Below are positions 10,013 to 19,071 of a DNA stretch of 64,000 bases, in pieces (the stretch's first letter is position 1; the number at the start of each line of letters is the position of its first letter). Origin of the DNA: Erwinia amylovora (GTDB taxonomy: Bacteria; Pseudomonadota; Gammaproteobacteria; Enterobacterales; Enterobacteriaceae); the NCBI RefSeq assembly GCF_017161565.1, contig NZ_CP066796.1:3348001-3412000 (forward strand), given 5' to 3'. Position numbers and translations under genes: made by a program. The notes beneath the pieces were generated by a model. The model did not search any database. It saw only the letters and a list, made by a program, of their open reading frames with translations, and had not been told where the DNA came from.

Positions 10013-10256
10013 CTGATTTCAGGAAAATGCGTACGGCGTCTTCCTGGCGCAGCCCCGCCGGGCGGACCTTACGCCACGCAGCAGATCTTTCCTTGCAGTG
10101 CGGCTGCCTGAGGCATCCTCATGTTAGCTCCGGCCGGCCACAGCTGGATTTTATTGCGGATAAACAGGCTGCTGGCCTGTGGCTTAACGCCGTTACCTGG
10201 CGGTTTGCCTTTGGCGAGGGCAGAACAGGGGCAGCCGACAGGCCCCCCTGAGAGGA

Positions 10257-11867
10257 TCAAAGCTGGGGGTACATTTCCAGCAGGCGGCGCGTCACGCCGT
10301 TGGTCCAACCGAAACCATCCTGCAACGGATATTCTCCGCCCCCGCCCAACAAGGCAGCGTCACCGCTGATATTGTACTTCTCTACCATCTTGTGATGCTG
10401 CTGCCAGGTGCTACTGACGGTATGCAGCCAGCGGGAGGCAATTTCCTGTGCCAGTAGCTCATTGCCGTAGCTGTGAAAACCTTTGATCGCCATCCACTGC
10501 ACCGGCGCCCAGCCGTTCGGACTGTCCCACTGCTCGCCGGTGACGTTCATGCTGCACAAAATGCCGCCCGGAGCCAACAGATGGTCGCGCACCGCTTTAG
10601 CGGTGCGGCTGGCCTGATCAAGACTGGCCATGCCAACATACAACGGGGTGACGGCGGCGGCAGAAAATGTCGCCTGTTCGCCTTCGCGCCAGTTGTAATC
10701 ACGGTACAGCCCCGCCGGCTCATCCCACAGAAATTTGTCGACCGCTTCGCGGCGGCGCAGCGCCAGCTGCTGGAAACGATCGGCCGCGTCCAGATCTCCC
10801 TTGCTGGCCGAAAGGCGGGCAATCGTGGTTTCCAGCTTGTAGAGAAACGCGTTAAGGTCAATGGGCACAATGCTGGTAGTCTGAATACTTTCCAGGTGGC
10901 CAGGCTCGCTTAGCCAGCGCGAAGTGTAATCCCAACCCGATGCCGCACCGGCACGTAGATCGCGGTAAACCTCGCTGGACGGGCGCGAGGAATGACGCGC
11001 CGTTTCCACGTCTTCCCGATATGACTCGTCGCGTGGCGTATCGCGATCGTCCCAGTAACGGTTAAGCACCGATCCATCGTCCAGCATCACCACATGTCGA
11101 TATGCCTGATTGGATGACAAGGTTGCCTGCCCGTCCATCCAGAATTCATATTCGCTTTTCAGCTGCGGCAGATAGTGTTGAGCCTCATGAACATTGTTCT
11201 TTTCGAACAGCTCCACCATCATGGCAAATACCGGCGGCTGCGAGCGACTGAGATAGTAGGTGCGATTGCCGTTCGGGATGTGCCCGTATTTATCAATCAT
11301 CCATGCGAAGTTATCCGCCATGCTGCGCATCAATTCGCCACGACCTGCGGCAGCAAAGCCCAACATGCTGAAATAGGAATCCCAGTAGTAGGCTTCACTA
11401 AAACGCCCGCCGGGCACAACATAGGGCCTGGGTAGCGGCAGCAGCGAAGAGAACTTACGATGTTTCTCCGGCTGACGGGTGAGTACCGGCCACAGCCCGT
11501 CAATATGTTCTGTCATCGTGTTATCAGGGTCGGAAACGTAGCGGCTTTCGTGAACGCTCGGTAGATCAAAATTTTCCAACACAAATTCAAGTAAGTTAAA
11601 TTCTTCCCGCTCGCGCTCAAGGTAGTAGCGAAAAAGAATGTGTTGCGGATCCGTCTTAGGCGCGCAGTCCGCAAACGTTTTACTGTCGCTGAAGATATGC
11701 GACAACTGCACCGCCGCAAACAGATCCTGATAGCGGTCGGAAGGCGTGAGTGTATCTGAAGCAGGCAAACCGCGGATCGGCTCCGGGTGCGGCTCGCCAG
11801 CGTTTTCCGGGCCTGCTTCATAACCATGATACCAGGCTTCGAATTCAACAGGGTTGTTGTTAATCAT
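10257..11867 (-). CDS. treF: Cytoplasmic trehalase TreF (GH37)
   Basis: Glycoside hydrolase family 37 enzyme that splits trehalose into two glucoses, about 536 residues. Both trehalase signatures are present: [15 protein letters not shown] and [10 protein letters not shown]. Other family runs include [19 protein letters not shown] and [15 protein letters not shown]. There is no signal peptide and the N-terminus resembles TreF more than periplasmic TreA ([20 protein letters not shown]). The ATG at 11867 is the first methionine that fits TreF. The strong AGGAGG lies 29 bases upstream of it, too far for normal initiation, so the true start may be a non-ATG codon nearer that site. Confidence 0.9.
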   Translation of the reverse strand: MINNNPVEFEAWYHGYEAGPENAGEPHPEPIRGLPASDTLTPSDRYQDLFAAVQLSHIFSDSKTFADCAPKTDPQHILFRYYLEREREEFNLLEFVLENFDLPSVHESRYVSDPDNTMTEHIDGLWPVLTRQPEKHRKFSSLLPLPRPYVVPGGRFSEAYYWDSYFSMLGFAAAGRGELMRSMADNFAWMIDKYGHIPNGNRTYYLSRSQPPVFAMMVELFEKNNVHEAQHYLPQLKSEYEFWMDGQATLSSNQAYRHVVMLDDGSVLNRYWDDRDTPRDESYREDVETARHSSRPSSEVYRDLRAGAASGWDYTSRWLSEPGHLESIQTTSIVPIDLNAFLYKLETTIARLSASKGDLDAADRFQQLALRRREAVDKFLWDEPAGLYRDYNWREGEQATFSAAAVTPLYVGMASLDQASRTAKAVRDHLLAPGGILCSMNVTGEQWDSPNGWAPVQWMAIKGFHSYGNELLAQEIASRWLHTVSSTWQQHHKMVEKYNISGDAALLGGGGEYPLQDGFGWTNGVTRRLLEMYPQL

Positions 11868-12527
11868 CGCTTCATTTTGGTTGAAAGTGATAAAAACCTC
11901 CTGATGCCCATGCCTGCGGCAAATCCAGTCTGGTGAGTAAAATAGCTGGTGATTATTATAGTACTGCCACCTCGCGGCGCAACCCGGCAACGATATAACA
12001 CTTGGTAAGAAGATGTTTTTTCAGAAATAGGTTAAATCTTAACTCTTGCGGTTGTATTCAGCAGTGAAATATTTATCCACCATAATAAACAGCAACAAAC
12101 ATATTTATATAACTCACTCATTATTTTCAGTTCATGGCGATATGACAGCCGGTTACCAATATATTGCTGTCCCGGGGCGGAAAACAATTTTCCACAATGC
12201 TGCAGATAGCGATAAATGTTGCCCGCTCCCTGCTACCGCATTTATGCCCCCTGCTTTTGCTGGCTGAAATAACGGGCATTGCCCCGATCTTTGCAGCGGT
12301 TAAATCCTTTTCGGGTCAATTTGCCCATTCACCACGGTGGCAGGCCGGCCAGATAATGAAAAACATCCGCCAGATGCCTTACCGCTGGCACGGTAAAGAG
12401 ATTATTTTTTTACTGTGATTTACTTCTCACTGACGAGAAAATAAACTATCGCCCCGGTCACTCAGTGAAGAGGACCTAATCACTTTATTGCGCTCAGTCA
12501 CAGGGCCTAACCTGAAAGGATGATGTA
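11868..12527. other. Intergenic region between treF and the LysE-type exporter
   Basis: About 660 bp between divergent genes. It holds both promoters. Frames here are short and not convincing. A weak hairpin (TTACCG/CGGTAA near 12379) is followed by a T-rich run around 12404, possibly a terminator. I recognise no gene. Confidence 0.5.
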
Positions 12528-13154
12528 ATGACGCTTGAACTTTGGCTGGCTTATACCGGTGTGATTGCCGCGCTGATCGCTATTCCCGGCCCCTCTGCGC
12601 TGATCAATATGACGCATGGTCTGCGCTACGGGCGTAAACAAGCGCTGGCTACGGTCGGCGGCGGCGTGCTGGCGGCCATGATACTGATGACCGCCTCTGC
12701 GCTGGGGCTGGGTGCCATTCTGGCCGCCTCAACCACCGCCTTTATCGTGCTGAAGGTGGTCGGTGCTGCCTATCTGATTTGGCTGGGTATCGCCGCGTGG
12801 CGCGACAATAGCCAGCCCGCTCAGGTTAACGCTGCGGAACTTGAAGAAGCGCCTGGCGCCATGCGCCTGTTCCGCAAAGGTTTCACGGTGGGCATCAGTA
12901 ACCCAAAAGATCTGCTGTTCTTTGCAGCACTGTTCCCAAATTTTATTGATGCCAGCCAGCCACACGCTTTACAGTTTGCCACGCTGGCAATCACCTGGAC
13001 AGTGCTGGATAGCGGCATCATGTTCGGTTACGCCTGCGCGGGTCGCCGTCTGGCGGGCGTCTTTTCTAACGCCCGGCGGCTGCGCATATTGAATCGTTCT
13101 ACCGGCAGCCTGTTTGTCTTTGCCGGTGGCGCACTGGCGATTTCGGCAAAGTAG
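12528..13154 (+). CDS. LysE/RhtB-family amino-acid exporter
   Basis: Inner-membrane exporter of 208 residues with the six-helix LysE fold. Family hallmarks are AIPGPSALINMTHGLRYGRK near residues 19-40, VVGAAYLIWLGIAAWR near 75-90 and GFTVGISNPKDLLFFAALFP in the middle. Substrates of this family are homoserine, threonine, leucine or lysine; the sequence does not decide which. AAGGA sits 9 bases before the ATG. No partner gene shares its strand directly. Confidence 0.88.
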   Translation: MTLELWLAYTGVIAALIAIPGPSALINMTHGLRYGRKQALATVGGGVLAAMILMTASALGLGAILAASTTAFIVLKVVGAAYLIWLGIAAWRDNSQPAQVNAAELEEAPGAMRLFRKGFTVGISNPKDLLFFAALFPNFIDASQPHALQFATLAITWTVLDSGIMFGYACAGRRLAGVFSNARRLRILNRSTGSLFVFAGGALAISAK

Positions 13155-13348
13155 TTACGATACGACCGCTGGCGCGGACAAGCAGCCCGCCAGCCTCAAG
13201 CATGTTGGCCTGCTGTTCAGCGCATAAGCGGCATTGGAAATACCCGGGCCAATGGCAAATCAGTCAAATGCTCCGGCGGTGACGGCGGCGATCCGGTTCC
13301 CGGCAGCACTTCTCCCGACCTCGTGTGCCCCCCTTCTGACAGGCCGAT

Positions 13349-13549
13349 TTAACACATCCCTTCATAACCGACATACTCCAGGCTAAGGATGCGCTGGCTG
13401 CTCGCGTTCGCCTGAATCACTTTGTTGCCTAAGGTCAGCGGGATCCACGCACTTGCCGCCGTCCTGCCACTCGAACTATTTTGGCTATATTTATGGCGTG
13501 CCGACAGCGTAAGAATATGCGATCTGCTGTTGGCGGGACAATTTACGCA
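13349..13549 (-). pseudogene. Possible C-terminal remnant of an unidentified protein
   Basis: A 66-codon open frame on the minus strand without a start codon. It ends with a protein-like stretch (SAWIPLTLGNKVIQANASSQ, then RILSLEYVGYEGMC and a stop). I cannot name the family. It sits in a 780-bp gap and could be the tail of a decayed gene. The opposite strand has an overlapping frame of similar length that looks less protein-like. Confidence 0.3.
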
Positions 13550-13935
13550 TCATACGAGTATTCTGATTAGCCTGCCGGTCGGCGGAATAAACAAAGTGAT
13601 CAGGGATCATAATAAAGCGTTCAGCATCGCTGACTTACGCCTGAGCGCCGAACCCTTTTTCAAACGTGCCGGTAACACCCGGCGTACAGGATCGTGCCAG
13701 ATGAATCTGTCGACTTTTTCTCAAATGATTTCTCGCAGCGAAATGCATTTCCACCCGCTGGCACAGTCAGATATTTTCTGACCGGTTGTCTGACCCGTTA
13801 ATATTATCTCTGCATGATAAACCGACCGTGAAAGATGAATTTAGCGGTAGTGACCTTACTGTTTTTCACTGCGAGGTGAACGGGAAATATGCTAATATCG
13901 TCCGTTGTTTCTCTCTAGAAAAACCCGGGATAATA

Positions 13936-14841
13936 ATGAGCGACGTTGAAAATCTGCACGGGATGTTTATTTTTGCCAAAGTGGTGGAAACGCTCAGCTA
14001 TACCGAAGCGGCGAAAGCGCTCGGACTGGCAAAATCGTCGGTCAGTAAGGAGATTTCGGCGCTGGAAGTACGCCTCGGGGCAAAATTGCTCCAGCGTACC
14101 ACCCGGCGCATTCAGGTTACCGAAGTCGGTATGACTTATTATCACTACTGCTATCGCATTCTGCACGAGGTGAAAAGCGCCGACCGGTTTATCCGCCAGT
14201 TCCATGAGGAGCCCGGCGGCAGCCTGCGCGTGGTTGCCCCGGTCACCTTTGGCTGCCAGTGCATCGTCCCGGCGCTCAACCGCTTTATCGCCAGCAATAT
14301 CCACGTTAGTGTTGACCTCGATCTGACCGACCGTCCGCTGAATTTCGAAGATGATCGTATTGATATCGCGATTGCCATCACCCGCGATCTTCCCGATCAC
14401 CGGCACTACCGCCCGCTGATGGATATCGCCTGGGGGCTGTATGCCGCGCCGGACTACCTGCTTAACCGCACGCCGGTTACCAGCCCGGATGATTTACAGC
14501 GCCATGAATTTATTCTGTTCCGTGGCCCGGCCCATACTATTTCATTACCCTTTCGCAAAGAGAAACAGAAAAAAGATATTGAGGTACGCAGTCGTTTTCG
14601 CGCCAATAACAGCATCGCCCTGCTGAATTCGGCCGTAGCAGAAACCGGCATTGCCTATTTACCCAGTTATATCGCCGGGGAAGCGGTGGAGAGCGGGAAA
14701 CTGGTGCGGCTGTTACCTGAATGGGAAATGGATATCTATAAGTCGTATGTGCTGATAAAAAGCGACAGTTTTGTTTCTCCGCGCGTGCGTTTATTTATTG
14801 AAGAATTACAGCGGGAGCTAAAAGCGGTCGGCAATAAATAG
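13936..14841 (+). CDS. LysR-family transcriptional regulator
   Basis: A 301-residue regulator with an N-terminal winged HTH (FAKVVETLSYTEAAKALGLAKSSVSKEISALE...) and a periplasmic-binding-like effector domain from about residue 90. The group resembles the AaeR/DmlR-like subfamily (LGAKLLQRTTRRIQVTEVG). The frame is open 150 bases further upstream, but the ATG at 13936 gives the normal family length and HTH position. It ends just before a strong terminator. Its target is not obvious; the upstream exporter on the same strand is about 780 bp away. Confidence 0.86.
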   Translation: MSDVENLHGMFIFAKVVETLSYTEAAKALGLAKSSVSKEISALEVRLGAKLLQRTTRRIQVTEVGMTYYHYCYRILHEVKSADRFIRQFHEEPGGSLRVVAPVTFGCQCIVPALNRFIASNIHVSVDLDLTDRPLNFEDDRIDIAIAITRDLPDHRHYRPLMDIAWGLYAAPDYLLNRTPVTSPDDLQRHEFILFRGPAHTISLPFRKEKQKKDIEVRSRFRANNSIALLNSAVAETGIAYLPSYIAGEAVESGKLVRLLPEWEMDIYKSYVLIKSDSFVSPRVRLFIEELQRELKAVGNK

Positions 14842-14864
14842 TGACTCATCGCCTGAACCAGACA

Positions 14865-14898
14865 ATAAAAAACCCGCCTTGACTGGCGGGTTTTTTAT
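14865..14898. terminator. Strong bidirectional terminator
   Basis: AAAAAACCCGCC (14868-14879) pairs with GGCGGGTTTTTT (14885-14896), with A and T runs on both sides. It separates the convergent LysR and YrdC-fold genes. Confidence 0.9.
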
Positions 14899-14923
14899 TC
14901 TGGCGGATTAATTCGTAGCGGTA

Positions 14924-15703
14924 TTAATAGTAGTTACCGTGGCGGTAATCCCAGGTGGTGAAAATATCAGACATCATTGACATGATTTTATCCACGTCCA
15001 GTCCTTTACGGATCAGCACCGGGCAAGGAGTGATATTACGTTCGCCGTTCTGCTCGGGAACCAGCTTGCCGTTTTCATCCACCATCGCCACCATCACCCC
15101 CTGCTCGTAACGGGTCTTTTCCGACTCGTTCGGCTGGATAGACTTAACATAGTCATTGGCCGCGATGATCAGGTCAGCGTGCTGCTCAATGCGATCGCCG
15201 ATGCCTTCCACCAGGCCACGGTTGCCTTTGCCTGACGGGTTAGCCGAACTGGCGAAGGAGAATTTGCCATGATTTTCCCACAGCTCTTTCGCCAGGTTTT
15301 CTCCGGGCAAGCCGAATTTGATAACAAAGCAGCTGGTCTGACGGCGGTCCATCATCAACTCTTTCGAGCCGTCATCAGGAATTCGCGCCACCGCTTCTTC
15401 TTTCCAAGGCAGAATGCAGCCCAGCAACACGTCCTTATCCCAGTGCTGCTGATAAAGCGCTTCGATCTCCGGGTTCAACTGCGCCAGCTCCTTCAGCTGC
15501 TCCAGAGAGCCGCACAGCACCACGCCCGGCTTGTTACGATTGCGCTGCTTGGCGTCAAACTTGCGCTCGAGGCCTTTGGCGTCGGAAGTCATGATGATAT
15601 AGCCCACCTTGGTTGGGCAGACGATCATGCCGCCGTTCGCCGACAGGATCTCTACTGCTTCCGGCTGTAAACCACCATTCCAGTTAACTTTTTTATCGTT
15701 CAT
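14924..15703 (-). CDS. Sua5/YciO/YrdC-fold protein
   Basis: A 259-residue protein with a YrdC-like nucleotide/threonylcarbamoyl-binding fold. It shows MIVCPTKVGYIIMTSDAKGL, then NRNKPGVVLCGSLEQLKEL, and the conserved FSFASSANPSGKGNRG. TsaC makes threonylcarbamoyl-AMP for tRNA t6A, but the N-terminal loop here (PTKVGY) departs from the usual PTDTVYG. It also has a C-terminal extension of about 50 residues beyond YciO length. Classical t6A synthesis is therefore doubtful. AAGGATAGGGCG precedes the ATG. It has no operon partner. Confidence 0.8.
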   Translation of the reverse strand: MNDKKVNWNGGLQPEAVEILSANGGMIVCPTKVGYIIMTSDAKGLERKFDAKQRNRNKPGVVLCGSLEQLKELAQLNPEIEALYQQHWDKDVLLGCILPWKEEAVARIPDDGSKELMMDRRQTSCFVIKFGLPGENLAKELWENHGKFSFASSANPSGKGNRGLVEGIGDRIEQHADLIIAANDYVKSIQPNESEKTRYEQGVMVAMVDENGKLVPEQNGERNITPCPVLIRKGLDVDKIMSMMSDIFTTWDYRHGNYY

Positions 15704-15841
15704 CGCCCTATCCTTCGCTACGCATTCGCTTCAAGTTGAGTGGGTAATCACCCGTTGCATCCATCCTGCCACAATCAGTTTTCAGCGCAACAATAAACGA
15801 AACATCACCTTAATTGTTTCCATTAAGAAACAATACTTGCG

Positions 15842-16912
15842 CTATGCGTGTGGGATAAGCTTTTCGGCTTTCAGCCGGTCAAACAGCGCAAAGAAGGCAT
15901 CGCGGGTAGCCTGGTAACCGTTGAAACCCGCCTTGCGGCTTTTGCTGATGTCGGTAAACACTTCCATCGGCCGTCCGAGATCGGCATCGGTGTGCCACCA
16001 GGACGCCAGCTTCGAGACATCTTCCTGCTGCAGGTGGTAGCGCCGGGCGATCTCCTGCCACTGCTGCTGCGCCGCATCCATCCGCCCTTCCAGCGGCTGC
16101 ATGGTGCCGGGGAAAGGCTGCGCCTCAATGTCAAAGTAGCGGGCAATCTCGCCCCACATCCACTTCCAGCGGAATACATCGCCGTTAACCACGTTATAAT
16201 CCTGATCCTGCGCCGATGGCGTGGTGGCCGCCCAAATCAGCTGCTCGGCCAGCAGACGCGCATCGGTCATATCGGTCACCCCTTCCCACTGCGCTTTGGA
16301 GCCAGGGAAGATGAACGGCAGCCCGCTCTGCTTGCACAAGGTGGCATAAACCGCCAGCGTCTGGCCCATATTCATCGCGTTACCAACGGCAAAACCGATT
16401 ACCGTATGCGGACGGTGGACGCTCCAGCTGAAACCGTACTTATCGGCCGCAGCGAACACTTCATCCTCCTGGGCATAGTAGAAGTTTTCGACCGGCTGGC
16501 GGCCCTGTTCTTCGCGGAACGGGGTGACCGGAACCGCACCTTTGCCGTAGGCATCAAACGGGCCAAGATAGTGCTTCAGTCCGGTAATCAGCGCCACATG
16601 GCCGCCTTTCAGCCCTGCACCAAGCGCATCCAACACGTTGCGTACCATCGCCCCGTTAACGCGGATGTTCTCTTTTTCATTTTTCTGGCGTGCCCAGGCG
16701 CTGAAAAACACCTTATCAACGGTGATATCCTGCAATACGGTTTTTACCGCATCCTCATCCGTCAGATCGGCAGCCAGTGAGGTGACGCCAGTGATGACCG
16801 CCGTGCGCCCGCGTGACAAGCCATAAACCTGCCAGCCCTGCGCCAACAGGCGTTCGGCCAGTGCACTTCCGGTGACGCCACTAACGCCCACAATTAAAGC
16901 TCGTTGCTGCAT
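15842..16912 (-). CDS. SDR of the PRISE (progesterone 5-beta-reductase / iridoid synthase-like) family
   Basis: A 356-residue extended SDR, likely an NADPH-dependent enone reductase. The Rossmann motif is LIVGVSGVTGSALAERLL at residues 6-23. NVFF-like VFFSAWARQKNEKENIRVNG and the active-site stretch VENFYYAQEDEVF match the PRISE family, in which Tyr and Lys sit differently from classical SDRs. WSVHRPHTVIGFAVGNAMN also fits. It lies divergent to a LysR gene with a 96-bp gap, which suggests control by that regulator. GGGAGA precedes the start. The physiological substrate is unknown. Confidence 0.82.
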   Translation of the reverse strand: MQQRALIVGVSGVTGSALAERLLAQGWQVYGLSRGRTAVITGVTSLAADLTDEDAVKTVLQDITVDKVFFSAWARQKNEKENIRVNGAMVRNVLDALGAGLKGGHVALITGLKHYLGPFDAYGKGAVPVTPFREEQGRQPVENFYYAQEDEVFAAADKYGFSWSVHRPHTVIGFAVGNAMNMGQTLAVYATLCKQSGLPFIFPGSKAQWEGVTDMTDARLLAEQLIWAATTPSAQDQDYNVVNGDVFRWKWMWGEIARYFDIEAQPFPGTMQPLEGRMDAAQQQWQEIARRYHLQQEDVSKLASWWHTDADLGRPMEVFTDISKSRKAGFNGYQATRDAFFALFDRLKAEKLIPHA

Positions 16913-17008
16913 GATGTTTCTCCCGCTTTGTTGATGACACCAGCTTAATAGAGAATTTAATTCTTATCTAAGGTATAAATTCATAGTATTAATGAACAGG
17001 AGGAATTA

Positions 17009-17917
17009 ATGCCGGTATCCGAAGATCGTCTCCGGGGGATCACGCCCTTCGTCGCCAGCGTGGAAAGCGGCAGCTTCACCGCCGCCGCCGGGCGCCTGCA
17101 TCTCACCTGCTCGGCGGTGAGTAAAAGCATTGCCCGGCTGGAAGCACGCCTTGGCTCTCGCCTGTTTGAGCGCACCACGCGCAGCCTGGTGCTGACCGAT
17201 GCCGGCCAGGCATTTTATGATACCTGCGCCCGCGTGCTGGGCGAGCTGGCCGAAGCGGAATCGGTGCTGGCGGCGCAGCGCAGCATGCCGGTCGGGCGTC
17301 TGCGCGTGGCGGTACCGCATACTTTTGGCCGCCTGCATGTGATGCCGCTGCTCAACGACTTCTGCCGACAGCACCCGGAGATGCAGCTTAATCTGTCATT
17401 CTCGGACCGTTTTGTTGACCTGTTTGAAGAGGGAATCGATGTGGCGGTGCGTATTGGTGGGCCAGGCAACTATCCGCCCTCTCTCGGCGTGCGTTATCTC
17501 GGCAGCGAGCGTCTGATTTTCTGTGCTGCCCCAGACTATCTGGCGCAGCACGGTATCCCGCAGTCGCTGGCGCAGCTGGAACAGCACAAGGCGATTGTTT
17601 ACAACCGCATCGACGGCAGCACCAGCCCGTGGCATGTGGCCTCACTGGATGGCCGTATCACTACACGTACCGTAGCGCACCGCATGGCGCTGGCGGATGG
17701 TGAAGCGCAGCGCTCGGCGGTAGCGGCCGGGCTGGGAGTAGCGCAGATGGCAACGTGGTTAATGGAGCAGCAGCTGGCGCAAGGTGAGCTGATACCAATT
17801 TTACCGCAGTTGAGCGTAGCGGGGCTGCCGCTGTACGTGGTGTGGCCACGGCGCAAACAGCTGATGCCGAAGGTTGACGCATTGCTGAATACGCTGGCGA
17901 AGCTACAGGTTGAATAA
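17009..17917 (+). CDS. LysR-family regulator, divergent from the PRISE reductase
   Basis: A 302-residue LysR protein. The HTH is FVASVESGSFTAAAGRLHLT with SAVSKSIARLEARLGSRLF directly after it. The effector domain starts near residue 90 with RLRVAVPHTFGRL and includes DVAVRIG. AGGAGG lies 5 bases before the ATG. The divergent layout is classical for LysR control of the neighbouring gene, so the PRISE reductase is the probable target. The inducer is unknown. Confidence 0.88.
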   Translation: MPVSEDRLRGITPFVASVESGSFTAAAGRLHLTCSAVSKSIARLEARLGSRLFERTTRSLVLTDAGQAFYDTCARVLGELAEAESVLAAQRSMPVGRLRVAVPHTFGRLHVMPLLNDFCRQHPEMQLNLSFSDRFVDLFEEGIDVAVRIGGPGNYPPSLGVRYLGSERLIFCAAPDYLAQHGIPQSLAQLEQHKAIVYNRIDGSTSPWHVASLDGRITTRTVAHRMALADGEAQRSAVAAGLGVAQMATWLMEQQLAQGELIPILPQLSVAGLPLYVVWPRRKQLMPKVDALLNTLAKLQVE

Positions 17918-17981
17918 CAGCAGCCGGGGCGGTATACGCCTCACACCCCCTGGACAAACAGCTTCCTCATTGATTATTGCC

Positions 17982-18308
17982 TCAAAAACAATAGCTCAAC
18001 CACACCGCATTAACGTGCAGGAGCGCTATGGGGGCATTAACTCCACCGATGCGTTGATTCAGGAACTCTATCTGATCGCCATCGAGGGCATGTAACCATG
18101 CAGAATATACCGCATAAACCATCTCTGCATTCTCATGCCCCATCTGGCTGGCTATAACAGCGGGGTTAGCGCCAGCTGACAGCAACCAGTATGCACAGCT
18201 GTGACGCGTCTGGTACGGCCGGCGGCGTCTGATCCCTGATTTACGTACTGCGCTGTCCAGAGTGATATAAGCGAATTTAAGGCGTAGTGGGGCGACTGTC
18301 TGTCTCGC
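17982..18308 (-). pseudogene. Prophage tyrosine integrase, C-terminal fragment
   Basis: A 109-codon frame without its own N-terminus. It carries the C-terminal catalytic signatures of lambda-like integrases: PYQTRHSCAYWLLSAGANP (the R-H box), then SQMGHENAEMVYAVYSAWLH with the box His and the catalytic Tyr. A stop codon interrupts the upstream frame at 18309-18311 and no larger integrase remains. It marks one end of a collapsed prophage. Confidence 0.85.
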
Positions 18309-18487
18309 TCAGGACGGGGCATCAACACGAAGTGCAGCTTCTGCTTTTCGGTCTCTGGTTTCAATGATTCGAGTTAAAATCAGGATTAACGGCGCAATCA
18401 AACCACCGGCACCAGAGTCAAGCCTGGTTTATGGCGACACCTGCGCCTATTTCTCCACCTCGGCATCACTCATTCAGGTGAAGCAAT

Positions 18488-19055
18488 ATGCACGCTCTAA
18501 TTGAGCAGATTATTCCTGCTTACCTTTATAGGCAATATAACGAAGATCCGAATCAGCGATTCCCCGGTACAACGTGGAAAAATATTGGTGGGAACCGCAC
18601 GATTCGGCTGGCCAGCGCTAACGGTAGTGACGTTATGGCAGCTGGCGGTTTCGACTCGGTCACGCTGGAGGTAAGAAATATCCCAGCGCACGGCCACACG
18701 TTTTCGGCGAATACCAGTGATTTTGATCATGGTTCCGAACAACCACCGGGTTTGATTATGGATGGAAGCAAACTGACGTACAGGGTGATCACCAACACAC
18801 GTATAATGAGGTGATACCTCGTGGCGCTTCTGGAATGATATTGGCGGTAACTGGCAAACTACTATCAGAGGGAATGCTACGTCTGCAGCCGGTGCTCACG
18901 CCCATAACGTATATACAGGAGCGCACGATCATTGGGTAAACATTGGTGCGCACTCTCACTCAGTTTCAGGCACAACAGCTAGTGCAGGTTCAGGCACGGC
19001 ATTTGCTGTGGCTAACTCATTTATTAAGTTAACGGGCTGGTACCGTAGCGCATAG
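18488..19055 (+). pseudogene. Prophage tail-fibre C-terminal fragment, frameshifted
   Basis: The first frame (18488 to about 18777) reads like a phage tail-fibre tip: PNQRFPGTTWKNIGGNRTIR followed by VRNIPAHGHTFSA. The coding continues in a second frame (GDHQHTYNEVIPRG) and then a third (WNDIGGNWQTTIRGNATSAA, later GAHSHSVSGTTASAG) to a stop at 19053-19055. The His-rich AHAH/HSHS repeats are typical of tail-fibre and collar tips. At least two frameshifts make it non-functional. Confidence 0.8.
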
Positions 19056-19071
19056 CCTCTGGAACAGCCTG

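Noticed and set aside
13422..13781. Plus-strand frame of 119 codons before the LysR gene
   Set aside because: Composition is not protein-like, no ribosome site, and the minus strand has a better candidate in the same place.
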